From positions 1 through 64,000 of the forward strand of contig NZ_JACARE010000023.1 of the NCBI RefSeq assembly GCF_013386765.1: 64,000 bases of DNA, read 5' to 3'. The notes below the pieces were generated by a model. It did not search any database. It saw nothing but the letters and a program-made list of their open reading frames with translations, and was not told the DNA's origin. Source of the DNA: Pseudomonas yamanorum (GTDB lineage Bacteria > Pseudomonadota > Gammaproteobacteria > Pseudomonadales > Pseudomonadaceae). Each line of letters opens with the position of its first letter. Within the stretch, counting starts at the first letter, position 1. A program made the translations under genes and the position numbers. Below are positions 32,345 through 43,055 of this stretch, one piece after another.

Positions 32345-33109
32345 ATGACCGAAGACACCATCAAACGCCGCGCCAAAGGCCTCGACCGGGCGTTCGATAT
32401 CCTCGATTTCCTCAAGGAAATCGGCCAGCCCCTGCGCCCGAATGATATCGCCAGCGGCATCGGCAGCCCCAAGTCCACGGTCTACGAACTGGTGGCCTCG
32501 CTGCTGGAACGGCGCATCCTCGAAACCGTCGGCAAGGACGGTCACGTCTACCTCGGCCGCCAACTGTACTTCCTCGGCCAGGCCCACCTGCGTCACTTCG
32601 ACCTGACCCGCGAAGCCGACCACGCCCTGCAGGAAATCGTCAGCCAGACCCACGAAACCGCCCAGATGTGCCTGCTCAATGGGCGCAAATACACCGTGGC
32701 CCTGATGCGCGAAGGCGAGCGGCATTTCCGCATCTCCTCAGACATCGGCGAAAACGCCCCAATCCCCTGGACCGCCTCCGGCCGCCTGCTGCTGGGCCAC
32801 CTGAGCGACCAGCAAATCATCGACCTGATCGACTACGACGACTTCATCCTCCCGGACGGTCAGCGCCTGCCCCTGGAAACCTTCCTCGGGCAAATCCGCC
32901 AGGCCACCCTCGACGGATTTTTCTCCTTCGACAGCGTCGCCGACACCTTTACCCATTGCTTTGCCGCCCCGGTGCGGGACGCCCAAGGCATCAGCATTGC
33001 GACCCTGTGCATCGTCGCCCCACGGGCCGATGCCATCACACACTACAACGACTATCGCCGGGTGCTGATCGACAGCGCGAACAACCTGGCCCGTCGCATC
33101 AACGAATAG
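32345..33109 (+). CDS. IclR-family transcriptional regulator
   Basis: A 254-residue IclR regulator. The N-terminal winged helix (LDFLKEIGQPLRPNDIASGI, GSPKSTVYELVASLLERR) spans about residues 15-70. The C-terminal effector domain has GENAPIPWTASGRLLLGHLS and FAAPVRDAQGISIATLCIV, typical of the family. I chose the ATG at 32345; the longer frame begins inside the REPIN. It probably senses a sugar acid or amino acid of the surrounding pathway and may bind the palindrome at 28696. Confidence 0.92.
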   Translation: MTEDTIKRRAKGLDRAFDILDFLKEIGQPLRPNDIASGIGSPKSTVYELVASLLERRILETVGKDGHVYLGRQLYFLGQAHLRHFDLTREADHALQEIVSQTHETAQMCLLNGRKYTVALMREGERHFRISSDIGENAPIPWTASGRLLLGHLSDQQIIDLIDYDDFILPDGQRLPLETFLGQIRQATLDGFFSFDSVADTFTHCFAAPVRDAQGISIATLCIVAPRADAITHYNDYRRVLIDSANNLARRINE

Positions 33110-33118
33110 GAAACCCTT

Positions 33119-34327
33119 ATGTCTGCCTTCAATGCCGTTGAAAAAGGCGCCGCCGAAGTCGGTGCACATCTGGTCCGTGATGTCAGCCTGCCGGCCCTGG
33201 TGCTGCACCGCGATGCCCTGGAGCACAACATCCGCTGGATGCAGGATTTCGTCAGCAACAGCGGCGCGCAACTGGCGCCCCACGGCAAGACCAGCATGAT
33301 GCCGGCGCTGTTCCAGCGGCAGATCGAGCAGGGCGCCTGGGGCATCACCCTGGCCAACGCCGTGCAGACCCGCGCTGCGTACGCCGGTGGTGTTCGCCGG
33401 GTGTTGATGGCCAACCAGCTGGTGGGCGCGCCGAACATGGCGTTGATCGCCGACCTGCTGGCCGACCCGGAATTCGACTTCCACTGCATGGTCGACCACC
33501 CGGACAACGTCGCCGACCTGGGTGCATTCTTCGCCGCCCGCGGCCTGCGCTTGAACGTGATGATCGAATACGGTGTGGTCGGCGGGCGTTGCGGTTGCCG
33601 CACTGAACAGCAGGTGCTCGACCTGGCCAAGGCGATCAAGGCCCAGCCTGCGCTGGCCCTCACCGGCATTGAAGGCTACGAAGGGGTGATCCACGGCGAA
33701 CACGCCATCAGCGGCATCCGCGACTTCGCCGCGTCCCTGGTGCGCCTGGCCGTCGACCTGCAAAACAGCGGCGCCTTCGACCTCGGCAAACCCATCATCA
33801 CCGCCTCGGGCTCGGCCTGGTACGACCTGATCGCCGAATCCTTCGAAGCCCAGAATGCCGCCGGCCGCTTCCTCAGCGTATTGCGCCCGGGCAGCTACGT
33901 GGCCCACGACCACGGCATCTACAAAGAAGCGCAGTGCTGCGTACTCGACCGTCGCAGCGACCTCAACGAAGGCCTGCGCCCGGCGCTGGAAGTCTGGGCC
34001 CATGTGCAATCCTTGCCGGAGCCGGGCTTTGCCGTGATCGCCCTCGGCAAGCGTGATGTTGCCTACGACGCCGGCCTGCCGGTGCCGCTCAAACGCTACA
34101 AGGCCGGCGTGCTGCCGGCGGTGGGTGATGACGTGAGCGCGTGCAAGGTCACCGCGGTGATGGACCAGCATGCGTTCATGGTGGTGGCGCCGGGGGTTGA
34201 GTTACGTATCGGCGACATCATCTCCTTTGGTACTTCCCACCCGTGCCTGACGTTCGACAAGTGGCAAGTGGGTAATTTGGTGGATGAGCAACTGCAAGTG
34301 ATCGAAAGCCTGCATACCTGCTTCTAG
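33119..34327 (+). CDS. fold-type III PLP amino acid deaminase (D-serine dehydratase / D-threonine aldolase / D-glucosaminate dehydratase group)
   Basis: A 402-residue alanine-racemase-fold PLP enzyme. Lys57 in APHGKTSM is the expected Schiff-base lysine. A C-terminal metal pair is seen at His374 and Cys376 in SHPCLTF, as in eukaryotic-type D-serine dehydratase and low-specificity D-threonine aldolase. AGGAAA lies just before the ATG, nine bases after iclR. Established knowledge: P. fluorescens D-glucosaminate dehydratase is a Mn-dependent PLP enzyme that also shows aldolase activity. A KDG kinase gene directly downstream makes D-glucosaminate to 2-keto-3-deoxygluconate plus ammonia the most coherent reaction. 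Other D-amino acids remain possible. Confidence 0.8.
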   Translation: MSAFNAVEKGAAEVGAHLVRDVSLPALVLHRDALEHNIRWMQDFVSNSGAQLAPHGKTSMMPALFQRQIEQGAWGITLANAVQTRAAYAGGVRRVLMANQLVGAPNMALIADLLADPEFDFHCMVDHPDNVADLGAFFAARGLRLNVMIEYGVVGGRCGCRTEQQVLDLAKAIKAQPALALTGIEGYEGVIHGEHAISGIRDFAASLVRLAVDLQNSGAFDLGKPIITASGSAWYDLIAESFEAQNAAGRFLSVLRPGSYVAHDHGIYKEAQCCVLDRRSDLNEGLRPALEVWAHVQSLPEPGFAVIALGKRDVAYDAGLPVPLKRYKAGVLPAVGDDVSACKVTAVMDQHAFMVVAPGVELRIGDIISFGTSHPCLTFDKWQVGNLVDEQLQVIESLHTCF

Positions 34328-34340
34328 ACCGAGTCGCGCC

Positions 34341-34425
34341 CATCGCAGGCAAGCCAGCTCCCACATTGACCGTGTTCCTTCAGGTACAACCCGGTCAACT
34401 GTGGGAGCCGGGCTTGCCCGCGATG
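34341..34425. repeat. pair of outward-facing REP sequences
   Basis: Two REP arms in opposite orientation to the usual REPIN: CATCGCAGGCAAGCCAGCTC-CCACA (34341-34365) and TGTGGGAGCCGGGCTTGCCC-GCGATG (34400-34425). The arms differ at several positions, the second having CCGGGC where the first predicts CTGGCT, so they come from two REP subtypes. The pair lies between the deaminase and kinase genes. Confidence 0.85.
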
Positions 34426-34457
34426 AGGCCCTCAAGCACCCCCGAGAATCCCCAGCC

Positions 34458-35366
34458 ATGAACACAAAACCCCGCATCGCCCTCATCGGCGAATGCATGA
34501 TCGAACTCCAACACGGCGCCGATGGCAGCCTGCAACAAAGCTTCGGCGGCGACACCCTGAACGCCGCCGTCTACCTGCGCCGCGAACTGGGCGAGCCCAG
34601 CACCGTCGACTACGTCACCGCCCTGGGCGATGACAGCTTCAGCGACGCCATGTGCAAGCACTGGGCTGAAGAAGGCCTGGGCCTGGGCATGGTCCAGCGC
34701 CTGCCCGGACGTCTGCCGGGCTTGTACTGCATCCAGACCGATGCCAGGGGCGAACGCAAATTCCTCTACTGGCGCAACGAAGCGGCGGTACGCGACTGCT
34801 TCACCACACCGGCGGCCGAGCCGATCCTGGCAGCACTGCCGACCTACGACGTGGTGTATTTCAGCGGCATCACCCTGGCGGTATTGGGTGAGGTGGGCCG
34901 TGAGCGGTTGCTGAAAACCCTGATCGAAACCCGTAAGCGCGGTGGCAAGGTGGTGTTTGACAACAACTACCGACCACGCTTGTGGGCCAGTCTGGAAGCC
35001 GCGCGCGCGGCATATCACACGGTATTGGCCGAGGTGGATATCGCCTTGCTGACCGAAGATGACGAGCGCGCGTTGTTTGGTTATGAGGACAGCGAACAGG
35101 TGTTTGCGGCATACCCGACGATTGCCGAAGTGGTGCTCAAGCGTGGCGCGGATGCGTGTTTGATTCGCTGCGAAGGTGAGCGATTCGAGGTGCCGGCGCT
35201 GGTGGTGGAGAAGGTGATCGACACTACGGCGGCGGGGGATTCGTTCAGCGCGGCGTACCTGGCCAGTCGGCTCAAAGGTGGTTCCCCGCAAGAGGCCGCA
35301 CTGGCCGGGCATCGCCTGGCGAGCCGGGTCATTCAAGTACCCGGTGCACTGATTCCCCGAGATTGA
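34458..35366 (+). CDS. kdgK: 2-keto-3-deoxygluconate kinase-like PfkB sugar kinase
   Basis: A 302-residue ribokinase/PfkB kinase. N-terminal ALIGECMIEL and the GGDTLNAAVYLRREL motif (residues 29-43) resemble KDG kinases. FDNNYRPRLW near 172 is typical of KdgK, and the anion hole/catalytic base motif DTTAAGDSFSA lies near residue 255. It would phosphorylate 2-keto-3-deoxygluconate to KDPG, feeding the Entner-Doudoroff route that Pseudomonas uses. Last gene of the proposed D-glucosaminate group; a REPIN follows 12 bp after the stop. Confidence 0.85.
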   Translation: MNTKPRIALIGECMIELQHGADGSLQQSFGGDTLNAAVYLRRELGEPSTVDYVTALGDDSFSDAMCKHWAEEGLGLGMVQRLPGRLPGLYCIQTDARGERKFLYWRNEAAVRDCFTTPAAEPILAALPTYDVVYFSGITLAVLGEVGRERLLKTLIETRKRGGKVVFDNNYRPRLWASLEAARAAYHTVLAEVDIALLTEDDERALFGYEDSEQVFAAYPTIAEVVLKRGADACLIRCEGERFEVPALVVEKVIDTTAAGDSFSAAYLASRLKGGSPQEAALAGHRLASRVIQVPGALIPRD

Positions 35367-35377
35367 CGCCATCCATT

Positions 35378-35469
35378 GTGGTGAGGGAGCTTGCTCCCGC
35401 TGGAGTGCGAAGCGCTCCCGGCTTTTTGGGGCCGCTACGCAGCCCAGCGGGAGCAAGCTCCCTCGCCAC
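35378..35469. repeat. REPIN (GTGGTGAGGGAGCTTGCTCC arm type)
   Basis: Inverted 26-bp arms at 35378-35403 and 35444-35469 with one G-T mismatch and a 40-nt loop that closely resembles the loop of the REPIN at 32202. It separates the convergent kdgK-like and parvulin genes and may serve as their shared transcription barrier. Confidence 0.92.
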
Positions 35470-35479
35470 TACAAGCTCA

Positions 35480-35755
35480 TCAATCTCGGTAAAACACCTG
35501 CACCAGGTGATACCCGAACTTGCTCTTGATCGGCCCATGAACCACCTTCACCGGCTTCTTGAAGATCACCGCATCAATCACCCCCACCATCTGCCCCGGC
35601 CGCACTTCACCCAAATCACCGCCGCGCTTGGCAGACGGGCAGGTGGAGTACTTCTTGGCCAGCACATCAAACGCTTCGCCCTTGGCAATACGCTGCTTGA
35701 GCTGTTCGGCTTCCTCGCTGGTTTTCACCAGAATGTGACGGGCTTGGGCTTTCAT
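35480..35755 (-). CDS. small cytosolic parvulin-type peptidyl-prolyl isomerase (PpiC-like)
   Basis: A 91-residue single-domain parvulin without signal peptide, the same size as E. coli PpiC. ARHILVKTSEEAEQLK opens the fold, CPSAKRGGDLGEVRPGQMV is the central family signature, and FGYHLVQV closes it with the active-site His. It would speed prolyl bond isomerisation during folding in the cytosol. A paralog of similar length is encoded at 50240-50521. Confidence 0.9.
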   Translation of the reverse strand: MKAQARHILVKTSEEAEQLKQRIAKGEAFDVLAKKYSTCPSAKRGGDLGEVRPGQMVGVIDAVIFKKPVKVVHGPIKSKFGYHLVQVFYRD

Positions 35756-35797
35756 TGATCGGTCCTGATGTGAAACGGCGCGCGATTATGCCTGAAG

Positions 35798-38335
35798 TCA
35801 GGCCTCTGAGCTGATCATGCTGCGGATTTTGTTAGCCAGCAGGTCTATCGAAAACGGCTTGGCTACCATGTCCATGCCTGCCTCCAGGAACCCTTGGCGT
35901 TCGGCGGCTTTCTCCGCATAACCGGTCATGAACAGCACCTTGAGTTCCGGCCGGTGTTGCCGGGCGATCTCCGCCAACTGCCGGCCATTCATCCCCGGCA
36001 AGCCCACATCGGTCACCAGCAAATCCACCCGCAAATCAGACTCCAGCAACGGCAACGCCGCCCGTGCATCGGCGGCCTGGTGCGCGGTGTAGCCCAGTTC
36101 ATCCAGTACATTCACCACCAGCATGCGCACCGCCGGGTCGTCTTCGACCACCACCACCGCTTCTCCCGCCAGCGCCACCGGGGCTTCGCCCTGGCTGGCG
36201 GGCACGCTCCGTTCCAGCGCCGTGCCATGCAGGCGCGGCAAATACAGCCGTACGCAAGTGCCTTGGCCGGGTTCACTTTCAATGGTGACGTGGCCACCGG
36301 ATTGCTGGGCAAACCCGTAGATCATCGACAACCCAAGGCCCGTGCCCTGGCCGATGGGCTTGGTGGTGAAGAACGGGTCGAAGGCCTTGGCGAGGATCTT
36401 CGCGGTCATGCCGGCGCCGTTGTCGCTTACGCCGAGCATCACGTAGTCGCCGGCCTTGACTGGCTCCAGGGTGGTGATATCCGTGCCGTCGAGGTAGCTG
36501 TTGGCGGTCTCGATGCACAGTTGCCCGCCATCGGGCATCGCATCCCGGGCGTTGATCACCAGGTTGAGCAGGGCATTTTCCAGCTGGCTGGCGTCGGTGT
36601 TCACCGGCCACACGTCGGCGCCCAGGTTCACCTTGAGTTCGATGTGCGCGCCCTTGGTGCGGCGGAACAGGTCTTCCAGGGACGCCACCAACTGATTCGG
36701 GTCCACCGGCTTGCGGTCCAGCGACTGGCGCCGGGAGAAGGCCAGCAGGCGATGGGTCAGCGCGGCGGCGCGATGGGCCGAGGACACGGCGGCATCGGTG
36801 AAGCGGCCGATCTCGTCGCTGCGCCCGGCGGCGATGTAGCGTTGCATCAGGTCCAGGCTGCCGATGATTCCGGTGAGCATGTTGTTGAAGTCATGGGCGA
36901 TGCCGCCGGTGAGCTGGCCGACCGCTTCCATTTTCTGGGCATGGCGCAGGGCGTCTTCGGCACGCTCGCGTTCGAACATCTCGTTTTGCAGGCGCTGGTT
37001 GGCTTCGGCCAGGGCCTGGGTGCGCTGGCTGACGCGCTCTTCGAGGTTCTCATTGAGGTGACGCAGCGCTTCTTCGGTGAGCTTGCGCTCGGTCTCGTCG
37101 ATCACAAAAATGTAGAAGCCGTTGACCGAACCATCGGCGCTGAACCGCGGCAGGTACTTCATCAGCGCGTGGCGCGGCCGCCCGTCATGGTGCGGCGTGA
37201 CGGTGACAAAGCTGCAGGCCTTGCCCTTGAGCGCGGCTTCGATTTTGTCGACGCGCCCGGCATAGACTTCATCCCCCAGCACCTCGCGGATGGACTTGCC
37301 ATACAGCTCCTGCGGGGTCATGCCGTACCAGTCCAGGTAGGCGCTGTTGTTCAGGCGAAAGCGCTGCTCATGGTCGACATAGCCGATCAGCACCGGCATG
37401 GCGTTGATGATCAACTGCAGCTCGGTCTGGCTTTGGCGCAGGGCCTGCTCGGTGTGCTTGCGTTCGGTCAGGTCGAGGGCCGCGCCGAGAAAGCGCGCCG
37501 GGCGGCCATGGTGGTCCTTGTAGCAGCGGCCCCGGGCAAACACCCAGCGCACTTCGCCATCGGCTTGCAGCAGGCGGTATTCCTCGGCGTATTCGGTGCC
37601 GTGGGTGATGCAGTGCTTGATGCTGCGGGCCACCATGCCCCGGTCTTCGGGGTGCACGCCTTGCAGGTAGTCGCTGATGGGCAGCAGGCCGGCGTCGCAG
37701 GGATCAACGCCGTGCAACTGGGCAAAATGCGCGTCGGCGATAAACCGGTCTTCGCCAATGTCCCAGTCCCAGGTGCCCACGGCGTCGGTGGCGGCCAGGG
37801 CCAGTTGCAGGCGCTGCTCGGTGTTGCGCTGGGCCTTGAGGCTGTTTTCGGTGCGCTGCTGCAGTTCCAGGGCGATGCGCCGGCGCTCGTTGGTTTCGAT
37901 GGCGGTGATCAGGATCCCGGCGACCTCGCCACGTTCGTCCCGGATGGGACTGTAGGTCAGGTCGAGCCAGATCTCGGTGTCGCGGTGGTTGCGCTGCAGG
38001 ACAAATCGCTGCTCGGTGAAGGTGCGCACCTGGCCGGTGAGGACGGCGCTGTAGATCGGGTCGGTGAATGGCTTGAGTTCCGGCCAGATCAGGTCGGCGG
38101 GCTGGCCGAAGGCGGCAGGGTGCTTGTTGCCGGCCAGCATCGCGAAGCCGTCGTTGTAGATCTGGGTGAGTTCGGCGCCCCACAGCAACAGCATCGGCAT
38201 GGGTGAATGGATCACGATGTCGACGGCTGTGCGGAGGCTTTGCGGCCAATCAATGGCGTCACCGAGGGGGCTTCGTGCCCAGTCCAGCCGCGCAATCAGT
38301 GCCGCGGCCTCGCTGCCGGTGGGTGATACGTTCAT
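35798..38335 (-). CDS. PAS-domain hybrid sensor histidine kinase
   Basis: An 845-residue hybrid kinase without membrane segments, so probably cytosolic. The N-terminal 440 residues hold three PAS/PAC units (WLDLTYSPIRDERGEVAGIL, EYRLLQADGEVRWVFARGR, RFRLNNSAYLDWYGMTPQELYG), then a short coiled coil. Next come a HisKA H-box (GGIAHDFNNMLTGI, His481), an ATPase domain with GTGLGLSMIYGFAQQSGG, and a C-terminal receiver with phospho-acceptor Asp776 in LLVTDVGLPGMNG. No HPt domain or partner regulator is adjacent. The ATG at 38335, with AGGG upstream, is preferred to a TTG 12 codons earlier. Signal unknown; PAS may bind a cofactor or ligand. Confidence 0.9.
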   Translation of the reverse strand: MNVSPTGSEAAALIARLDWARSPLGDAIDWPQSLRTAVDIVIHSPMPMLLLWGAELTQIYNDGFAMLAGNKHPAAFGQPADLIWPELKPFTDPIYSAVLTGQVRTFTEQRFVLQRNHRDTEIWLDLTYSPIRDERGEVAGILITAIETNERRRIALELQQRTENSLKAQRNTEQRLQLALAATDAVGTWDWDIGEDRFIADAHFAQLHGVDPCDAGLLPISDYLQGVHPEDRGMVARSIKHCITHGTEYAEEYRLLQADGEVRWVFARGRCYKDHHGRPARFLGAALDLTERKHTEQALRQSQTELQLIINAMPVLIGYVDHEQRFRLNNSAYLDWYGMTPQELYGKSIREVLGDEVYAGRVDKIEAALKGKACSFVTVTPHHDGRPRHALMKYLPRFSADGSVNGFYIFVIDETERKLTEEALRHLNENLEERVSQRTQALAEANQRLQNEMFERERAEDALRHAQKMEAVGQLTGGIAHDFNNMLTGIIGSLDLMQRYIAAGRSDEIGRFTDAAVSSAHRAAALTHRLLAFSRRQSLDRKPVDPNQLVASLEDLFRRTKGAHIELKVNLGADVWPVNTDASQLENALLNLVINARDAMPDGGQLCIETANSYLDGTDITTLEPVKAGDYVMLGVSDNGAGMTAKILAKAFDPFFTTKPIGQGTGLGLSMIYGFAQQSGGHVTIESEPGQGTCVRLYLPRLHGTALERSVPASQGEAPVALAGEAVVVVEDDPAVRMLVVNVLDELGYTAHQAADARAALPLLESDLRVDLLVTDVGLPGMNGRQLAEIARQHRPELKVLFMTGYAEKAAERQGFLEAGMDMVAKPFSIDLLANKIRSMISSEA

Positions 38336-38470
38336 GTAAATGCCCTGCGCGTAACGCTTGAAGAATGACAAAAGCCGATTATCCCGTGAGTGGGGAACGG
38401 CTTTCCACCCCCGAAAAATAGCATGCTTGAGGGGTTTGTCTTCAAATGAGTGCCTAAGGGCTAAAACGTT

Positions 38471-40429
<1,959 letters not shown>

Positions 40430-40478
40430 AAGGAAATCTCTTGTTCTTGTGTCAAATCTGCCAAACAACACAGGTCAA

Positions 40479-40574
40479 AAATGTGGGAGCTGGCTTGCCT
40501 GCGATAGCGGTGTGTCAGGTGCCAGTGATGCAAGCTGACTCACCGCTATCGCAGGCAAGCCAGCTCCCACATTT
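40479..40574. repeat. REPIN (TGTGGGAGCTGGCTTGCC arm type)
   Basis: Perfect 34-bp arms at 40479-40512 and 40541-40574 with a 28-nt loop. It lies between the dehydrogenase and acetoacetyl-CoA synthetase genes, which share a strand, so the long hairpin could lower expression of the synthetase relative to the upstream genes. Confidence 0.92.
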
Positions 40575-40600
40575 GATCTCCGGTGTCTTGGGATCGTCGT

Positions 40601-41374
40601 TTATTGGGCCAGCCAGCCACCGTCGATATTCCACGCCGCGCCCCGCACCTGGCTGCCGGCTTCGCTGCACAGGAACAGCACCAGTTCCCCCAGTTGCGGC
40701 GGCGTCACGAATTCCAGGGACGGCTGCTTCTCCGCCAGCAAGTCATGCTGCGCCTGTTGCGGGTCCACCCCGGTGGCGATGCGGTCATCAATCTGCTTCT
40801 GCACCAGCGGCGTCAACACCCACCCCGGGCAGATCGCGTTGCAGGTGACATTACTCTGGGCGGTTTCCAGCCCCACCACCTTGGTCAACCCGATCACCCC
40901 GTGCTTGGCAGCGACGTAAGCCGCCTTGCCCACCGACCCCACCAGCCCATGCACCGAGGCGATGTTGACGATCCGCCCCCAGCCCCTGGCCTTCATGCCC
41001 GGCAAGCTCAGGCGGGTGCTGTGGAACACCGACGACAGGTTGATCGCAATGATCGAATCCCAGCGCTCCACCGGGAACTCATCCACCGGCGCCACATGCT
41101 GGATCCCGGCGTTGTTCACCAGGATGTCCACGCCACCAAACTCGCGCTCGGCGTAGGCGATCATCTCGGCGATCTGTGCCGGGTCGCTGACGTCGGCCGG
41201 GTGATGCCCGACCTTGCCGCCGAAGGCCTGCACCTGGGCGATCACCGCGCTGGCGTCGCCGAAGCCGTTGAGGATCAGGTTGGCGCCGGCCTTGGCCAGG
41301 CTCAGGGCGATGCCCAGGCCGATGCCGCTGGTGGAGCCGGTGACCAGGGCGGTCTTGCCGTTCAATGTCGTCAT
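40601..41374 (-). CDS. bdhA: D-3-hydroxybutyrate dehydrogenase
   Basis: A 257-residue classical SDR. TGSTSGIGLG binds NAD, NNAGIQHVAPVDEFP is near residue 90, with the catalytic Ser in IVNIASVHG, YVAAKHG as the YxxxK element, and CPGWVLTPLVQKQI of the bdhA type near 185. The QHVAPV and WVLTPLVQKQ signatures are typical of bacterial 3-hydroxybutyrate dehydrogenases, and AWNIDGGWLAQ is the usual C-terminus. It oxidises D-3-hydroxybutyrate to acetoacetate with NAD in the cytosol. GAGG lies before the ATG at 41374, seven bases after the permease stop, so the two are cotranscribed. Confidence 0.92.
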   Translation of the reverse strand: MTTLNGKTALVTGSTSGIGLGIALSLAKAGANLILNGFGDASAVIAQVQAFGGKVGHHPADVSDPAQIAEMIAYAEREFGGVDILVNNAGIQHVAPVDEFPVERWDSIIAINLSSVFHSTRLSLPGMKARGWGRIVNIASVHGLVGSVGKAAYVAAKHGVIGLTKVVGLETAQSNVTCNAICPGWVLTPLVQKQIDDRIATGVDPQQAQHDLLAEKQPSLEFVTPPQLGELVLFLCSEAGSQVRGAAWNIDGGWLAQ

Positions 41375-41381
41375 ATCAACC

Positions 41382-42773
41382 TCACACAATGCCGGTGGCG
41401 TAGAAAGTACCAATCACCACGAACACCGCGAGGGTCTTGATGATCGTGATGCCGAAAATATCTTTATAGGCTTCGCGGTGGGTCAGCCCGGTGACCGCCA
41501 GCAGCGTGATCACGGCGCCGTTGTGGGGCAGGGTGTCCATGCCGCCACTGGCCATGGCCGCGACCCGGTGCAGTACTTCAAGGGGGATATTGGCCGCATG
41601 GGCCGCTGAAATAAAGCTCTCCGACATGGCCGCCAGCGCGATGCTCATGCCGCCCGAAGCGGAACCGGTGATACCGGCCAGCAGGGTCACGGTAATCGCT
41701 TCGTTGACCAGCGGGTTGGGGATGCCCTTGAGCCAGTCGGCCAGTACCAGGAAGCCCGGCAACGAGGCGATCACCGCCCCAAAGCCGTATTCCGACGCAG
41801 TGTTCATCGCCGCCAGCAGTGCACCGCTGACCGCGCTCTTGCTGCCCTCGGCAAGCTTGCTGCGAATCGCCGAGAAGCCGAACACCAGCACCACGATGAT
41901 CCCCACCAGCAAGGCCGCCTGCACCGCCCAGATCGCCGTGAGCTTGGCGACTTCGGTCTGCACCGGCGCGCTCATGCCCGGCAGGCTGAGGGTGTGGGTC
42001 TTGCCGTACCACAGCGGAATCCAGTGGGTGAACAGCAGGTTCATGATGCCCACCAGCAACAGCGGCGACAGGGCGATCCAGGGGTTGGGCAGCTGGATAT
42101 CTTCGGCGGTTTCCGGCTCGTTGCGCAGGTTGGTGCCATAGCCTTCACCGGCGCGCTGGGCCTTGTTGCGCTGGCGGGCCAGGTACAGCATGCCGACGCA
42201 AAACACGAAAATCGTGCCGATCAGCCCCAACCACGGTGCGGCCCAGGCGGTGGTGTTGAAGAAGGTGCTGGGGATGATGTTCTGGATCTGCGGCGTGCCG
42301 GGCAGGGCGTCCATGGTGAACGAGAACGCACCGAGGGCGATGGTGGCCGGTAGCAGGCGCTTGGGGATATTGCTCTGGCGGAACATCTCGGCGGCAAACG
42401 GGTACACCGCGAACACTACGACGAACAGCGACACGCCGCCGTAGGTCAGCAGGGCGCACACCAGCACGATCACCAGCATCGCCTGGCGGGTGCCGAGCAA
42501 GCGGATGGCAGCGGCGACGATGGAGCGCGAGAAGCCGGAGATCTCGATCAGCTTGCCGAACACCGCGCCGAGCAGGAACACCGGGAAATACAGTTTGAGG
42601 AAGCCGACCATTTTCTCCATGAACACCCCGGTGAAGGCAGGGGCGACGGCGGACGGGTCGGTGAGCAGCACGGCGCCGAGGGCGGCGATGGGGGCAAACA
42701 GGATGACGCTGTAGCCACGGTAGGCAGCCAGCATCAGCAGCGCCAGGGCTGCGAGGGCAATGATCACACTCAT
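41382..42773 (-). CDS. GntP-family permease, likely 3-hydroxybutyrate transporter
   Basis: A 463-residue membrane protein with about 12 hydrophobic segments and the GntP-family landmarks GLNP-like YGGVSLFVVVFAVYPFAAEMF near residue 110 and ASGGMSIALAAMSESF near 375. Although the family is named for gluconate, its place before bdhA and next to a sigma-54 activator matches the P. aeruginosa 3-hydroxybutyrate locus, so the substrate is probably D-3-hydroxybutyrate. TGGAGA lies seven bases before the ATG. It is the first gene read from the promoter at 42832-42846. Confidence 0.88.
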   Translation of the reverse strand: MSVIIALAALALLMLAAYRGYSVILFAPIAALGAVLLTDPSAVAPAFTGVFMEKMVGFLKLYFPVFLLGAVFGKLIEISGFSRSIVAAAIRLLGTRQAMLVIVLVCALLTYGGVSLFVVVFAVYPFAAEMFRQSNIPKRLLPATIALGAFSFTMDALPGTPQIQNIIPSTFFNTTAWAAPWLGLIGTIFVFCVGMLYLARQRNKAQRAGEGYGTNLRNEPETAEDIQLPNPWIALSPLLLVGIMNLLFTHWIPLWYGKTHTLSLPGMSAPVQTEVAKLTAIWAVQAALLVGIIVVLVFGFSAIRSKLAEGSKSAVSGALLAAMNTASEYGFGAVIASLPGFLVLADWLKGIPNPLVNEAITVTLLAGITGSASGGMSIALAAMSESFISAAHAANIPLEVLHRVAAMASGGMDTLPHNGAVITLLAVTGLTHREAYKDIFGITIIKTLAVFVVIGTFYATGIV

Positions 42774-42831
42774 GGTGTGTCTCCATCTGATTGTTATTTT
42801 TGTGGGGGTGAGGCTGTGGGGAGGGGCTATA

Positions 42832-42846
42832 GCGAGATGTGTGCCA
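42832..42846 (-). promoter_or_regulatory. sigma-54 promoter for the 3-hydroxybutyrate operon
   Basis: On the minus strand the sequence reads TGGCAC-ACATC-TCGC, a perfect -24 element and a -12 element with one mismatch at correct spacing, followed by T. Transcription would start near 42820, about 47 bp before the permease ATG. A sigma-54 activator gene lies upstream and two palindromes in between, so this is the best supported promoter in the window. Confidence 0.75.
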
Positions 42847-42908
42847 AGTGGTTAACTTGTTGAAATATATGGATAATATTGTTTTTTGAGTTTTGGGTTC
42901 TGAAGTTT

Positions 42909-42924
42909 GTCTCTGACTTGAGAC
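42909..42924. promoter_or_regulatory. candidate enhancer (UAS) site 1, GTCTC-N6-GAGAC
   Basis: Perfect inverted repeat GTCTC-TGACTT-GAGAC. Its centre is about 97 bp upstream of the predicted start of the 3-hydroxybutyrate operon, a normal distance for a sigma-54 activator site. The same arms and spacing recur at 43056-43071. Confidence 0.6.
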
Positions 42925-42938
42925 TGACGGTGATCAAA

Positions 42939-43028
42939 TGTGGGAGCTGGCTTGCCTGCGATGGCGGTTTGTCATTTGATGAATGTGTTGGCTGACCCAT
43001 CGCTATCGCAGGCAAGCCAGCTCCCACA
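42939..43028. repeat. REPIN (TGTGGGAGCTGGCTTGCC arm type) between enhancer sites
   Basis: Arms of 28 bp at 42939-42966 and 43001-43028 with one G-T mismatch and a 34-nt loop. It is inserted between the two GTCTC-N6-GAGAC palindromes, about 120 bp upstream of the permease-operon promoter, and may have moved the distal site away. Confidence 0.9.
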
Positions 43029-43055
43029 GTAGATTGTCTTTGATATGAGATTTGT

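Noticed and set aside
35894..38206. 770-codon open frame antisense to the histidine kinase gene
   Set aside because: Long antisense frames are expected in high-GC coding DNA. The translation is low-complexity His/Gly/Val/Gln-rich with no domain, while the opposite strand encodes a complete, motif-rich kinase.
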